DNA from: Akebia trifoliata
Taxonomy: Eukaryota; Streptophyta; Magnoliopsida; Ranunculales; Lardizabalaceae
Assembly: GCA_017979445.1 (NCBI GenBank)
Contig: CM030706.1
Span: 28,432,493-28,496,492 of the forward strand
Length of the DNA stretch: 64,000 nt
Direction of reading: 5' to 3'
Every line of letters begins with the position of its first letter. The stretch's first letter is position 1. The position numbers and the translations under genes are program-made. Positions 1 through 10,407 of this stretch are shown piece after piece. The notes under the pieces were generated by a model. That model was not told the DNA's origin. It made no database searches and worked only from the letters and a program-made list of their open reading frames with translations.

Positions 1-1054
1 TTAACAAAAATTTGGAATCTAGCAGGCAAAGAAGTTTTGAGAATGAATTCACTGTAAAATACGATAAAAACACATCAACACATTGGTCTTGCATGAATCT
101 AAAAATAAATGCAGAGAATTCTATGATTTAAAACATATCACAATTTCAATAAAAGTCTTAGATGTAATTTTCCTAATCTACAATTACCAATAGGAATTGA
201 GAGTCCCCTACAAATGATCATGATTGTAAGAAGTGAAGATCTAGCACCAAGGTAAAGATTGACAACATGAAAATTGAGGTTGAATGGACTTGGGTGAGAA
301 CAAACAACGATTTTGCTAAGATCTTGATAACATCACTCACCTTCCCTTCTATGATGGAGGACGAATCTGCCTACAAATAAATGAAGCCTCAAGTGGAATA
401 TGTCTAAATTCACTCGTTGATTTTTTATGAGAGATGAAGAAGAAGAAGAAAAACTAGGATCAATGACCGTGGAAATGTAGAGTTCGTCGACGCTAACAAC
501 TTTTCTCTTTTGACAAGGTTCAACAAGGTCTCATTCGTGATGTATCTTGATGTAGAGAGGGTTGAAATCTTTGGTTCTCAATTAACTAGATTTGATTCGT
601 TGAAGATAAGAAAATGAAATAAAAGAATTCTTAAGTTATTTTATTTAAAGACCTTGAGGGGTAAAGTTGGTATTTCTCAGCTTGTTTCTATTATTGGTAA
701 TATTTCAAATTCTAGGGCATAGAAAATGATGAATGAATACTTCATTCTTTGTGGAACTAATGGTGCAATCAGATTCTATCAATTCTCATTCTAACAAAAA
801 TTTACCTTTTTAGGCCTCGTCCGACACAAAAATCTAGAATTTCGTAATTTTTCTGTCCAAACTCAAATTTGAATATGCTTATAGGGTAAAGTATGTTTTT
901 CAATTATTTTGAAACCAATGACGAAGTCAAATTTTGTTAAAAATGAACGTAACAAAATCTGAGGGTTTTACCCTAAATCCCACTTCTAGAATTTTCTAAA
1001 AATTTCACTATTTAATTTCTCCTCTAGGTACAAATTAAAACTCAGGATATTATA
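1..1054 (-). mobile_element. Chromovirus-type LTR fragment, cut by window start
   Basis: This stretch resembles 57700-58901, the right part of the element E LTR. Shared runs include the block reading 'caataggaattgagagtcc' near 186 and the block around 860-1050 that ends in a TTATA close to the usual TTACA terminus. The parent LTR in minus orientation starts TGTAA-type, so the end at 1054 is its 5' terminus. The other end lies outside the window. It is diverged and has no open reading frame worth calling. Confidence 0.65.
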
Positions 1055-2334
1055 GTTCGTGTCTATTCTAAACCGGTGCAATTGAAAGATACGAACAAAG
1101 GGTTTTATGACTATTGGAACAACCACCTCTTATCTATTTAAATCCTTTGTTTAGTCAATATTACATACTCAACTCACTTCAAATTTTCTCTTATGTTCTT
1201 TATTTGACCGCCATTATACTACAATATCATTGCATTTGAGAGAGCATTCAATTAATTAAGTTCGTTATGACGTTTCAATTAAAGTACCCCACTTGAGCGT
1301 AGGTTATTGTATTTTGTAAAATGGACGCCTACAAAATTGCGGTTTGGTATCTTAGCATAGGCGAAATTCACTTTTGGGTAATGCATTTGTACATGCCTCA
1401 ACCTCTAATTTAAGTTAAGTATTTTTCATTACATTTAATTTCAAAATCTGAATTTTTCTCAAACTAAACTAGTACCCAATTTTTCAACAATATATTGGTA
1501 AGAACCAAAAATCGACATTAGCCAAACATCTTTTATTCCCCAAACAATAAATAAAGAAATCATACTAGTCTAATCCATTTATTCTAACTAACATAGTATT
1601 AGAGTTGGAGCTCTCTACAACTGCAATGAGTTCTCCTTGGAAAACAAATATTAGAGTTGTCAACTCTCACAATCAACTTTCAGAAGTTGAAATTTAGATT
1701 GTCTCTATGCTTGGACTCAGAATTATCATCCCGAATATTGTAGCCTATATGTTAATTATATTCATAAATTTCATCTATCCTAATTTCTATATAAATCAAA
1801 TAAAGTAAAAAAAAGTATAAACCACAATTAAGTATGTTATATATAGGGAACATAATGATAGCAACCATAGCCTGAATTGTTTACTGGAGAAGACCATCCA
1901 ACCAATAATGTAGTAAACGAAAACCATCTAGCCAATTTAAAAAAAATAAATAGTAACAAAAATGGCCCACAAAACCAAAAACATTTTAGAGTTTCTAGGG
2001 AAAAATTTAATTGGACTTCAACATTTAAGAATTTTGTAATTGAGCAATGGATTTTGAATTTCATATGCATTAGGAATGTTAAATGTTTCCAACGGTTATA
2101 CCTGTTGGATAACATATGATATATTCAAATTCATTCATTTTTTTTAGATTTTTGATTTTTGATAACAATTTAAATTAGGTGAGTACATATAGGCAATCCG
2201 AAATTGGAAGGGACATGTGATTCTTTCACTTTTACTATATCAAAAAATCATTTTTATTCTTTCCTATAAACTATGTTAACTACTTTTCATCCTCAACAAA
2301 TTAGTTAAATTGGGATCTTTTTTTTTACTCATCT
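1055..2334. other. Unassigned AT-rich spacer
   Basis: I see no gene, terminal repeat or tandem array here. Two short overlapping open frames on opposite strands (about 1837-2119) have low-complexity, Lys/Asn- or Phe-rich products without motifs, and are treated as chance. Confidence 0.5.
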
Positions 2335-2339
2335 ACACT
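2335..2339. repeat. Left target-site duplication of element B (ACACT)
   Basis: ACACT directly precedes the TG of the left LTR remnant at 2340. An identical ACACT follows the terminal CA at 20621. A perfect 5-bp duplication is the expected Ty3/gypsy integration footprint and ties the two ends together as one insertion. Confidence 0.85.
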
Positions 2340-2556
2340 TGTAGACATGAGAATGTTCAACTTTGAACATCTATGCTACATAGTTTGGAGTCGCCACTAT
2401 TATTTTTGGGAAATGGGTGTGAATGGACACCCGAATCAATTCTTTTGAAAATCATTTTTTCATTGCATTTGTAGTGACTCTCAATCATGGAAAAGGTATG
2501 GTCTACCTAAGATATAGGTAAGGGGATTCAGTTAGAGAATGGGGAAGGTGTTAAGC
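2340..2556 (-). repeat. Element B left (3') LTR remnant
   Basis: About 217 bp align with the start of the right LTR (from 18574) with scattered substitutions, including the shared GGAGTCGCCAC-type motif (2387-2397) and the 'ggggaaggtgttaag' block. Similarity stops at about 2556. The rest of this LTR, including its promoter part, is missing. Confidence 0.85.
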
Positions 2557-2601
2557 ACCCTGCATGAAAAAGGTATGGTCTACCTAAGGTATGTTCAACT
2601 G
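2557..2601. other. Internal deletion junction of element B with duplicated filler
   Basis: Directly after the LTR remnant, the run 'aaaggtatggtctacctaag' (about 2569-2589) repeats LTR sequence found at about 2491-2511. It is followed at once by gag-pol linker coding sequence. This looks like a repair junction that joined the LTR end to the region before protease and left a short templated copy. Confidence 0.55.
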
Positions 2602-4864
2602 TTATTCTTCTTCTCTGGTTCCTTTTGTGGTACTTGTTCCTCTTCTACAAGCTTTCCTTTTTTCTTCCTCCTCGTTCTGCTTCTTCTGTTCTTTTTCTAG
2701 TATTTTGTAACATCTTTCCGATCTAGTCATATGAACAATGTCCGTTATCATGACCTCTTTTGATTTCTCAATCCCTGTAAATGTCACAATCACCGTCTCA
2801 TAACTCCATGGGATGGTTTGGCTTGAGTAGTATGGGAAGGGTTTAGGGGATATGATGGTCATGGGTTGAGGATCTGGCTTTAAATAGAGGATAAGAGGTA
2901 GCGAGTTGGGTTTGATGATTGACGTAGTAATGTTTGAGGTTTGTGGGTTGGTATAAGATAGGATAAGAGGTGGTCGGGAGGAGAAGTTTGAAATTTGAGA
3001 GGTAGGTGCAGAGCAGGGTATGATAAGAGGTGGTTGAGAGGAAGGACTTGCAGTTGGTGAGGTGTAAGGTATGATGAGCAGTGGTCATGAAGGATTCAAA
3101 GTTTGGAAGTTGGAGTGAATGGTGAGATTAGCCAATTTGACTGGAAGTTGAGATGGTGATTGGTTGGTTGTATCTTGTGGTAATGCATTGATGCTTGATG
3201 ATGTTGGTTATTTCCTCAAATTAACTCTAACCTGAGAGCCAATAGGTGCTATCAAAATTGAAAGATTGAAGCTTGGTTCATCCCTCTTTATGACATTGAC
3301 TATCGGCCCATTGCCTCCCTCATTATGTGCCGGTAACGGGTTCTGATTGATATTCTGCTGAGGTAGTTGCTGGCCCTTCCAGGATGACCATTTTTCGATC
3401 GATTAGATTTTAAACTTAGTGCTTGAGTTGCTAACATTGGTCGGTGGCATGCCCTGGTGCACCCATATGGAATTCACAGAATTGATTGGGATTATACCCT
3501 GGTCCCTTTACTGCCTCTGGGTTTGGCTGCCTCTTAGTGAGATATTCTCCCCTGAGTAATACTGGGAGTAGTTTTCACAGAGTCATAAGCATGTGGGTGA
3601 AGACTCGAGGGACCCTGTTGGGTCAGCGTTGCTCAGTTTGATGATTCTGGGCGAACTGTGGGTTCTGACCAAATACTAGATTTTGACCAAACTGAAATGC
3701 TTGCAGTATCAGTGCAGCTTGAGGCGGATTGACTTTGAAAGGGACCTGAGGTGTGGACGGCCTCTGGGTCGGTGCTGAGATGAAGAAAGGACGAATGGGT
3801 TGTACATTGTTAACTTGAGCTTCATCTTTCTTCTTGTTCAAGATCGCTGGTTTCCGTTGAGTAGATCCCCCTGTTGGTGCCCCTAGACTGGACAGGTCAT
3901 AAATCAGACCTGATCGGATACCGTCCTCTACCCGATCTGCCACTTGAACCAATGACGAGAAGCTGACAGTCGTATGGCCCACTAGGTGAGTGTAGAATGA
4001 GTGGCCCAGAGTAGAGATGAATATAGTATTCATCTCTTGTTCAGTCATAGGTGGTTTAACCTTAGAAGTCGATTCTCGCCACCTTTGGGCATATCCTTTC
4101 ACGCTTTCCTTTAGCTTCTGAGTCATCTTGGCCATGTCATTTCTGTCCAAACCCATGTCCGTATTGAATCTATACTCTTCCAAGAAAATTGTAGCCAGGT
4201 CTTTCCAGCTCTTAATCCGTGAATAAGCTAACTGAGAGAACCATGAGAGGGTTGTCCCTGTTAAACTCCTTTGAAAAAGCTGAACCAACAACCTGTCATC
4301 ATCACCAAATTGGCACATAGAATCACAGTAAAGTTTCAAGTGGGATAGAGGGCATCCAATACCGTTATACTTTTCGAAGTCAGGACACTTGAATTTCGGT
4401 GGTAATGGTGCATTTGGGTAGAGGCAAAGATCTCTGAACCTCATTCCGCTTACAGAGTCCTTGCCTTTCATCTTTCTAATCTCCTCCTCGACTGTCTTGA
4501 GCTTGTTGGCAAGTTTCTCTTCTATGGTATTCATTACTTCAACCGCCTTGAATTCACATTCTTCCACTTGAATGACCTCAGGTCGTTGGGGATTACAATG
4601 GATGTGAATTGGGGGCCCCTGATAGGCGGGAGCCATGGGCGGTAAGGTATTCTACACTGGTGGCAGTTGTTGTGGTTGCTCTGGCATGGCCTGATTCGAG
4701 TCAGATGCTTGATGTTGTACAACTTGAATGATGTTTGGATTTTCCATTAGCAGATCTAGAATATTGTCATGTTTTTCCAATGCCTTGACCACTATATCTA
4801 GCTTTGAAGTGAGATCTGTTATTACTTCTGCCATTGTCTGCTGAAGTTGCTTTGAAGTGCTCAT
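2602..4864 (-). pseudogene. Element B gag and gag-protease linker, broken
   Basis: Capsid-like Gag of the Tat/Ogre type, which would package element RNA into cytoplasmic particles. The frame opens at 4864 (MSTSKQLQQ), has one in-frame stop at 4652-4654, and continues in the same frame to a stop at 3623 (337 residues from 4636). Visible motifs are PPKFKCPDFEKYNGIGCP, LVQLFQRSLTGTTLSWF, and RIKSWKDL followed by YRFNTD, the usual retrotransposon gag core. A coiled-coil-like Glu/Lys stretch lies near residues 36-55 of the second segment. Beyond 3623, diverged coding continues (NPLPAHN then VNVIKRDEP, about 3240-3360). A frame-shifted piece (2602-2862) carries IPWSY and MTRSERCY, resembling the Tat linker before protease. 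No protease Asp motif follows. No function is expected. Confidence 0.8.
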
Positions 4865-5069
4865 GATTAGTTACGAGCGTAGAAAATATGGAGGATTGTC
4901 AGGTGATAAGTACTTCTTTCTGAGTCGTTTGACCACATGTGGACAAGAGGTTAGACATTAATATATCATTTACACAATGAAGATGCATGATGATTTATTA
5001 GGTCAGATTAGATTAATTGGTAAAGTTGCATTAAGAAAATCCTGAATTTGGTTGAGGTTGGGTTTTTTG
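4865..5069 (-). other. Element B leader adjacent to gag
   Basis: Non-coding DNA between the gag start and the 22-bp array. It has no open frame or repeat of its own. Confidence 0.4.
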
Positions 5070-5161
5070 TCAGCACGGAGCTGGGGTTCGTCGACACAGA
5101 GCCAGATATTGATCAGCACGAAGTTGGGGTTTGTCAGCACGGAGCTGAAGGTTTGTCAGCA
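5070..5161. repeat. 22-bp minisatellite, left piece (split by element A)
   Basis: About four units of the form 'gtcagcacggagctgaaggtt'. The same units resume at 15820, on the other side of element A, so the array was continuous before A inserted. The unit at 5134-5148 is a small dyad, TCAGC-acgga-GCTGA. Confidence 0.9.
5157..5161. repeat. Left target-site duplication of element A (CAGCA)
   Basis: CAGCA before the TG at 5162 matches TAGCA after the CA at 15819 at four of five positions. The target was a 22-bp minisatellite, where every unit contains this pentamer, so the match alone is weaker evidence than usual. The split array supports it independently. Confidence 0.7.
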
Positions 5162-5174
5162 TGAAAGCGCCCTT

Positions 5175-5195
5175 GATCCGCGGGGTGCGCGGATC
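5175..5195. repeat. GC-rich hairpin near the LTR end
   Basis: GATCCGCG and CGCGGATC form perfect 8-bp arms around a 5-nt loop GGGTG, 13 bp from the LTR terminus. The arms are intact in the 41038-42846 solo LTR (twice) and in both element C LTRs (loop TGGTG), and damaged in the right element A LTR. Confidence 0.8.
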
Positions 5196-5757
5196 CGCCT
5201 TTGACCCTTGAGGTTTGGGAGTTGCCACCTAGTTATTACGGTCTAGGAACCGAATACTGACTCTAAACAGATAAAAAACTAATCTACTACAGAAAAACTG
5301 AATTCGGGGATCACATTACGGGGTTGGAAGGTGTTAGGCACCAACCCCGCCCAGCCAATGCCGGTCTCTACTTATCCCAAATAAGACTACATTGCTAATG
5401 ACAAAACCTAGATAAAAAAAAGTACAGAATTTTACCTTCGATACGCAAAGGTTCTATTCTCTTAGATTTGATGAAACTACTCCTTGTACCGTAATCCTTG
5501 CTTCGTTCTGTCTCCAGATCTGATTTCTGATCTCCGAGGCAAGGTATTTCCTTCTTGAATCTGGATTATTCGGATTTATTATGGATTTTGGGGTGTTTTT
5601 GAAGGGCTTCTAGATGTTTTTCAAGCTAAAATTGAAGTATGGGTGTTAGGTAAGGAGTTGGGGCTTCAAAATTAGGATTTTGGGAAGGTTATGGAGGTTT
5701 CTTGACCTACTTTTTCTAGGGTTTTTTCTTTGATCCGAAAATAGGGTGTGGAGGCTC

Positions 5758-5766
5758 CTATTTATA
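5758..5766 (-). promoter_or_regulatory. LTR TATA box (element A, left LTR)
   Basis: TATAAATAG on the minus strand. The same motif sits at the same place in every LTR of the family (14775-14782, 41710-41718, 46744-46752, 55642-55650), as expected for the U3 promoter. It divides roughly 1.1 kb of U3 from about 0.6 kb of R-U5. Confidence 0.6.
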
Positions 5767-5815
5767 AAGTTTTTTAGAAGAATTAGGGTTTGATTAGGGT
5801 TTCTTTTAAGGTTTT

Positions 5816-6065
5816 AATTAGGGTTTTGACTTTAGTCTTATGAGATGGACTTAGTCTTTAGACTTGATTAGTTTAGATTAGGGTTTTGACTTTAGTCTTA
5901 TGAGATTGACTTGATTAGTTTAGATTAGGGTTTTGACTTTAGTCTTATGAGATTGACTTTAATACTTTGACTTTAGTCTTTCTTGGTTCACTTTTAATAT
6001 CTTGACTTTAACCTTACTTGATTGACTTTAAGATTGACTTTAATCTTACTTGATTGACTTTAATT
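5816..6065. promoter_or_regulatory. TTGACT (W-box-like) cluster in LTR U3
   Basis: About ten TTGACT hexamers in 250 bp, organised as short tandem repeats around 'gattagggttttgacttta' and 'cttgattgactttaatctt'. TTGAC[CT] is the known core bound by plant WRKY factors. The cluster lies upstream of the TATA box in the element's orientation, so an enhancer role is plausible but inferred. Confidence 0.5.
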
Positions 6066-6843
6066 TTTGGAGAACAACATTTTATTATATCTTTAATTCT
6101 TTGGGCCCCCAGATGAAGGGGTCCCTGAATAAATATCTTGGCAACCATCAACAATTTTGCTTGAAAGCCTGATTGATCGATTTTTTTGGTTCAAAATTTT
6201 AAAATAATTTTATTAATGTTTCACTTTACATTATTTAATGGTTATTTATTAATTTCAAAAATTTTAATTATTAAAATTGTGAAATTACCGTTTTGCCCTC
6301 GGAGATGATTTTTTACGTTTTATGCCGTTTTTAAATATTCCAGGATGTTTTGGAATCAATTTTTCACAAGGAATTCAAATGAAATTTTGATTTTTGTAAT
6401 TTATAAAATTTTTTGTATGAAATGGTCGTGAACTTTATGAGGGGCATTTTCGTAATTTTGTCGAATTATGTGAAAATTGGCGAAATGATTTATTTGATTT
6501 CGATTTGTTATTTTATGTGTTTGAATAAATTTTCTTAATCGTAACGTAGGCTCTAGGGTTGTTTTGATGTTAGGGGTATTTTGATAATTTGATCATTTTT
6601 AGTGATTTTTATCTTGAAGCTTCTTTTTGATCTGCAAGATGATGATTTCTATGTTTATGGGATCGTATTTTCCTAGCGTAGCGTGGTTTCTAAGGTTTTG
6701 TTAGTACGAGATACCTCATCCAGATTTCTGAAACATATCTGGTAACAAAATAAAACATTGGAATAAACATCCATCATTGGGAACCGTTGCGATCGGGTTG
6801 ACGAATTGATTAATCAGGCAAGTGCAAAAATGGGGTGTCTACA

Positions 6844-6858
6844 GATGCCCCTCTTTGG
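6844..6858 (-). other. Polypurine tract of element A
   Basis: On the minus strand CCAAAGAGGGGCATC directly abuts the LTR start TGTAGACACC. A purine run in this position primes plus-strand synthesis. The same tract is at 47879-47893 in element C. This fixes the element's orientation. Confidence 0.85.
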
Positions 6859-7260
6859 CAGAGGGTTGAAGAAAACTAGATAGAAAATCTATTTTGGTAG
6901 ATAGTGCGATATCTGAAAGCCAAAGCTAGTGACAGTTCATTTTGCAGCCTGATTTAGTAATTCGTCGGGGTGTTCGGATCCTTGAGCGTAAAACTCTCTT
7001 CGAACTAGGTTGTCAGGTCATTGAGCGAGAGCTCTCATTGACAGTGTCAGATCCTTGAATTTTAAAGAATTCTCCTTAACTAAAAAGTGCAAGTGTGAGT
7101 GTGTGTACTGTGTGAAACTGAGTAAAAATGTGTCAGGTCCTAGAGATCTTCTCTCACTAACAATAATGATTCAAAATTGAAATATGCTTATGCAACGAAA
7201 GTAATCATGGCAAGGTTGAACAATGAGGTAATTGGAGTCATAACAATGTAGGAACTTCGT
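6844..7260 (-). other. Conserved 3' UTR block of element A
   Basis: About 300 bp next to the polypurine tract are nearly the same in element C (47879-48180), including paired repeats such as 'gagagctctcattgacagtg'. It is non-coding. Similarity to C ends where the two unrelated satellites begin. Confidence 0.75.
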
Positions 7261-8160
7261 TAAATCCTATTTGAAATTCTTTTTTAGAGTTCGACAAAGT
7301 ATGAGTCTCGTTTATCGGACTCGAACCTATTGTAGCCACGCTTCTCGGGCTAAAGAACTTAAACAATCCTATTAATACAATATGATTCAAACAAAGTTAG
7401 AGTCTCGTTTCTCGGACTCTAGCTAAGGTTTACAGGAACTTAAACAATCCTATTAAAATTGGAGTCTCGTTTCTTTGACTCGAACTAAGGTTAATAGGCA
7501 CTTCAAAAAACCTATTCATTCTATGATTCAAAAAGTTGGAGTTTCGCTTCTCGGACTCGAACCTAAGTTTGTAGGCACTTCAAAAAATCTACTCATTCTA
7601 TGATTCAAAAAGTTAAAGTCTCGTTTCTCGGACTCGCACTTAAGTTTGTAAGCACTTCAAAAAGCCTATTCATTCTATGATTCAAAAAGTTGGAGTTTCG
7701 TTTCTCGAACTCGAACTTAGGTTTATAGGCACTTCAAAAAGCCTACTCATTCTATGATTCAACAAGTTTGAGTCTCGTTTCTCGGACTCGCACTTAGGTT
7801 TGTAGGCACTTCAAAAAGCCTATTCATTCTATGATTCAAAAAGTTGGAGTCTCATTTTTCGGACTCGAACTTAGGTTTATAGGCACTTCAAAAAGCCTAC
7901 TCATTCTATGATTCAACAAGTTGGAGCCTCATTTCTCAGACTTGAACTTAGGTTTCTAGGCACTTCAAAAAGCCTACTCATTCTATGATTCAACAAGTTG
8001 GAGTCTCGTTTCTCAGACTCGAACTTAGGTTTCTAGGGACTTCAAAAAACCTACTCATTCTATGATTCAAAAAATTGGAGTCTTGTTTCTCAGACTCAAA
8101 CTTATTAAGCCACGTTTCTCGGGCTTAAATTTATAGGAACTTAAACAATCCTATTAATCG
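7261..8160. repeat. 77-bp tandem satellite in the 3' UTR of element A
   Basis: Eleven or so units with a period of 77 bp in the regular part (starts of 'acttcaaaaa' at 7731, 7808, 7885 and 7962), and shorter irregular units before 7500. Each unit contains a dyad with a constant loop (about TCG-TTTCTCG) and a stem that is usually GAGTC/GACTC. In two units it is TAGCC/GGCTA (7333-7352) or TTAAGCC/GGCTTAA (8105-8128). Confidence 0.92.
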
Positions 8161-8790
8161 AGCTCAAAGTTTGAAAGATCTGGCCTTTATTGGCTTATCA
8201 TGCACTTGGATTCATAATTATCATTGGACTTCATCGGACTTTTGAGTAAGATTTTCCTTGTTATCATGTGATTAAGGACAAAACTTTGGAATTAAATGAC
8301 TTTCAAAAATGCCCCTAGTTTCAAGGTTGGCTTTAACTGAAACTTGACTACGAGACTGATGAAATGGATGGTCTCTGATGTATGACAGATAGAAGAACTG
8401 ACATTTTCTTAAATTTAAGACTCTTAAGATCATCATATGTGCAATAAGGGATTGATCATTTTCTTTCGAATTTCTTTTAAAAAATGCTTGAGCTGGACTT
8501 AAAAAAAATCTTGATAAATATTAGAATAGAAGATCTTTCTCTTCAAAGTGGTTGATGGTTCTACATCTTCCATTAGCGAACACTTGAACAAGTAAGCATA
8601 CTCTTGAAGATCCTACAATGTTCAAGATGACTTCTGATTATTTCGACTTCAACATTGTCTTCGTCGGATGTGAGCTCTTGGCTGAAAAATGAATATTGTG
8701 GCTTGAATGGTTCTGCATTTTCTAGTTTTTACACAAGCTTCCTTCTGAATTTTTCTTCTTGATGGGACCTTTCCTCCCATTTGATAATGC
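8161..8790 (-). other. 3' UTR of element A, no gene
   Basis: Non-coding, AT-rich. I see only scattered words shared with element C around 49700-50150, such as 'aatgcccctagtt'. No repeats or frames worth calling. Confidence 0.4.
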
Positions 8791-8990
8791 TCTAATTTTT
8801 GCCTAGATCGCCTCTTCAGGTTTTCAATCTAGTGGGCTTTGTTATCTTTTTCTGATGATGCCTTGATTTTTACTTAGGTAGCCTTTTCAGGTTTTCAACC
8901 TAGCAGGCTTTCTTTTTTTATGGTTATGCCCTAAATTTTGCCTAAGTCGCCTTTTCGGGTTTTCGACTTAGCGGGCTTCTCTTTTTTCTT
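8791..8990. repeat. Covarying hairpin repeats, element A
   Basis: Three irregular copies of a framework reading roughly GCC-arm-GCCTTTTCAGGTTTTC-arm'-GCGGGC. The arms are CTAGAT/ATCTAG (8803-8832), TAGGT/ACCTA (8875-8902) and CTAAGTCG/CGACTTAG (8942-8971). The framework between arms is conserved while both arms change together. Element C has four more copies at 50246-50450. A short plus-strand open frame starting at 8938 overlaps the third copy and is not a gene. Confidence 0.85.
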
Positions 8991-9330
8991 GATGATCTTG
9001 ACTAATCAACTCGACAACTTCTTGGTTCCCTGCACCATAACCGAGTCAATTAGCATTCAAGAGGACTTAATAGGTGGGCTTAGGACATGGTTTAAAAAGA
9101 AAAGATATAAGGCTAAACTTCCCAAAATGCCTCTAGTTTGATATTTTCTCTTTTCTGTCAATTATTTTGATTTTTTCTAAATGTCCCTAGTTTGGCATTC
9201 TTTTTTTTATCAATTTTTTTTATTCTTTTTTCTAATGCCCTTAGTTTGGCATTCTTTTCTTTTGAACCTTTCAATAGGGGATTTTTCTTTTAGATGACAC
9301 TTTTTTTTAAAAAAAATACACTTATTCTTT

Positions 9331-9416
9331 GCGTGACCGGGCCTGAAGTAACTTCTCAGGTTGCCTACGTACCCCAAATATTTCTTTTTCTTTTGGGATC
9401 ATGTCAAAACATAGTT
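9331..9416. other. Conserved 3' island of element A
   Basis: A block reading GGGCCTGAAGTAACTTCTCA followed by GGTTGCCTACGTACC, then 'tttgggatca' and a further 15 bp, is almost the same at 50747-50825 in element C although surrounding sequence differs. CCTGA and TCAGG form a small stem. It lies just downstream of the pol end in the element's direction. Function unknown. Confidence 0.7.
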
Positions 9417-9529
9417 CATACTAAGATTCCCTCCCAAGGTTGGTTGATGTGATTTAAAAAGAATAGGCTATTTATTTTTATTTTTTTAAAAGGCTGCGAG
9501 GGGCTAAAAAAAGTTTTTTTTTTTGTTAA

Positions 9530-10040
9530 GATAAGAGAAGGGTTCGACCAAAGAAGTCCTCCTTTAGTGAAAGTTACTTGATCTAGTCAAAGTTCTGGGA
9601 ACTCGATGTCTTGATTACTTTGTCGAGCGAGATCTTCTTTTGAGAATAAACTGCTTTCAATCTTCTTTTGTAAAATTGAATATGATTAAGTTTTCCGCAT
9701 TCGACTGTTTACTTCTTCTAGAACTCCGAGAAAATCATTTATCCTTTATGAGGAATCCCTTCTTGCAAATCTTAGCATCTTTATCGATGATTCAATTACA
9801 TCATTCTTGATGATCTTTGACTTTGAAGTTCACTCTTGACAGTAAGTTCTGATTCATTTTGGTGCAATCCATTCTGATGAAAAGTAAAATGGTGTTCATA
9901 TTCAACATACCCTCATGAGACCATACAAGAACACTGTTGAATTTCTTAAGTAAGTTCATCGTTCTCTTATGTTTTTTTGAGGATAATGTAGTGTCAGTTT
10001 GCACTTTTTGAGTGTACTCTTCTATTCTAATATTTATCAA
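9530..10040 (-). pseudogene. Element A pol remnants (pre-RT segment and pol end)
   Basis: The minus-strand frame 10040-9801 encodes RTMNLLKKFNSVLVWSHEGM, which resembles the Tat polyprotein just before reverse transcriptase (usual form LLREFKDVFAWSYEDMPG). Downstream, 9530-9700 matches the decayed pol end in element C (50930-51060) at the DNA level. Everything between, namely reverse transcriptase, RNase H and integrase, is missing. No function expected. Confidence 0.6.
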
Positions 10041-10407
10041 ATTCGATTAGTGAGCTCTGAGTCATTTCTCGTGTTAGATTTTATGTTCACATTATTATTG
10101 CATGCATGATAATCAAAAGCTTCTTTAATTTATTGGAATAAAAAGATATAGACTTACCAACTTGACTAAAAATTAACAATTAATAAACCCTAACATAATG
10201 AAACTGATCAATCGAATTTAAAGACTGACGCAACTGACACTTAAGAAAAAAAACTCAAAATAGAGATATGATTATGAGTGGAAGGACACAGCACTAGGGT
10301 CTATGCCACTTTGGACATCTTCACGAGAGATGATTCAGGCTCGTCCACTTTTGCTATACCTTCATGATCTGATTCAAGCTTGTTTGATGCTGGATAACCC
10401 ATTGCTT
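10041..10407 (-). other. Decayed gag-pol linker of element A
   Basis: No open frame. It lies between gag and the pre-RT remnant, where the protease linker would be, so it is probably coding sequence decayed beyond recognition. Confidence 0.4.

Larger units (their letters stand above)
5162..6843 (-). repeat. Element A left (3') LTR
   Basis: Runs from TGAAAGCGCC to GGTGTCTACA on the plus strand, so on the element strand it starts TGTAGACACCCC and ends GGCGCTTTCA. It carries a conserved 8-bp-arm hairpin near the end (5175-5195), the block 'ggttggaaggtgttaggca' flanked by GGGGTTGG/CCAACCCC arms, a TATA box and a cluster of TTGACT motifs. It aligns end to end with 14178-15819, 41105-42846, 46145-47878 and 55043-56779. 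Confidence 0.92.
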
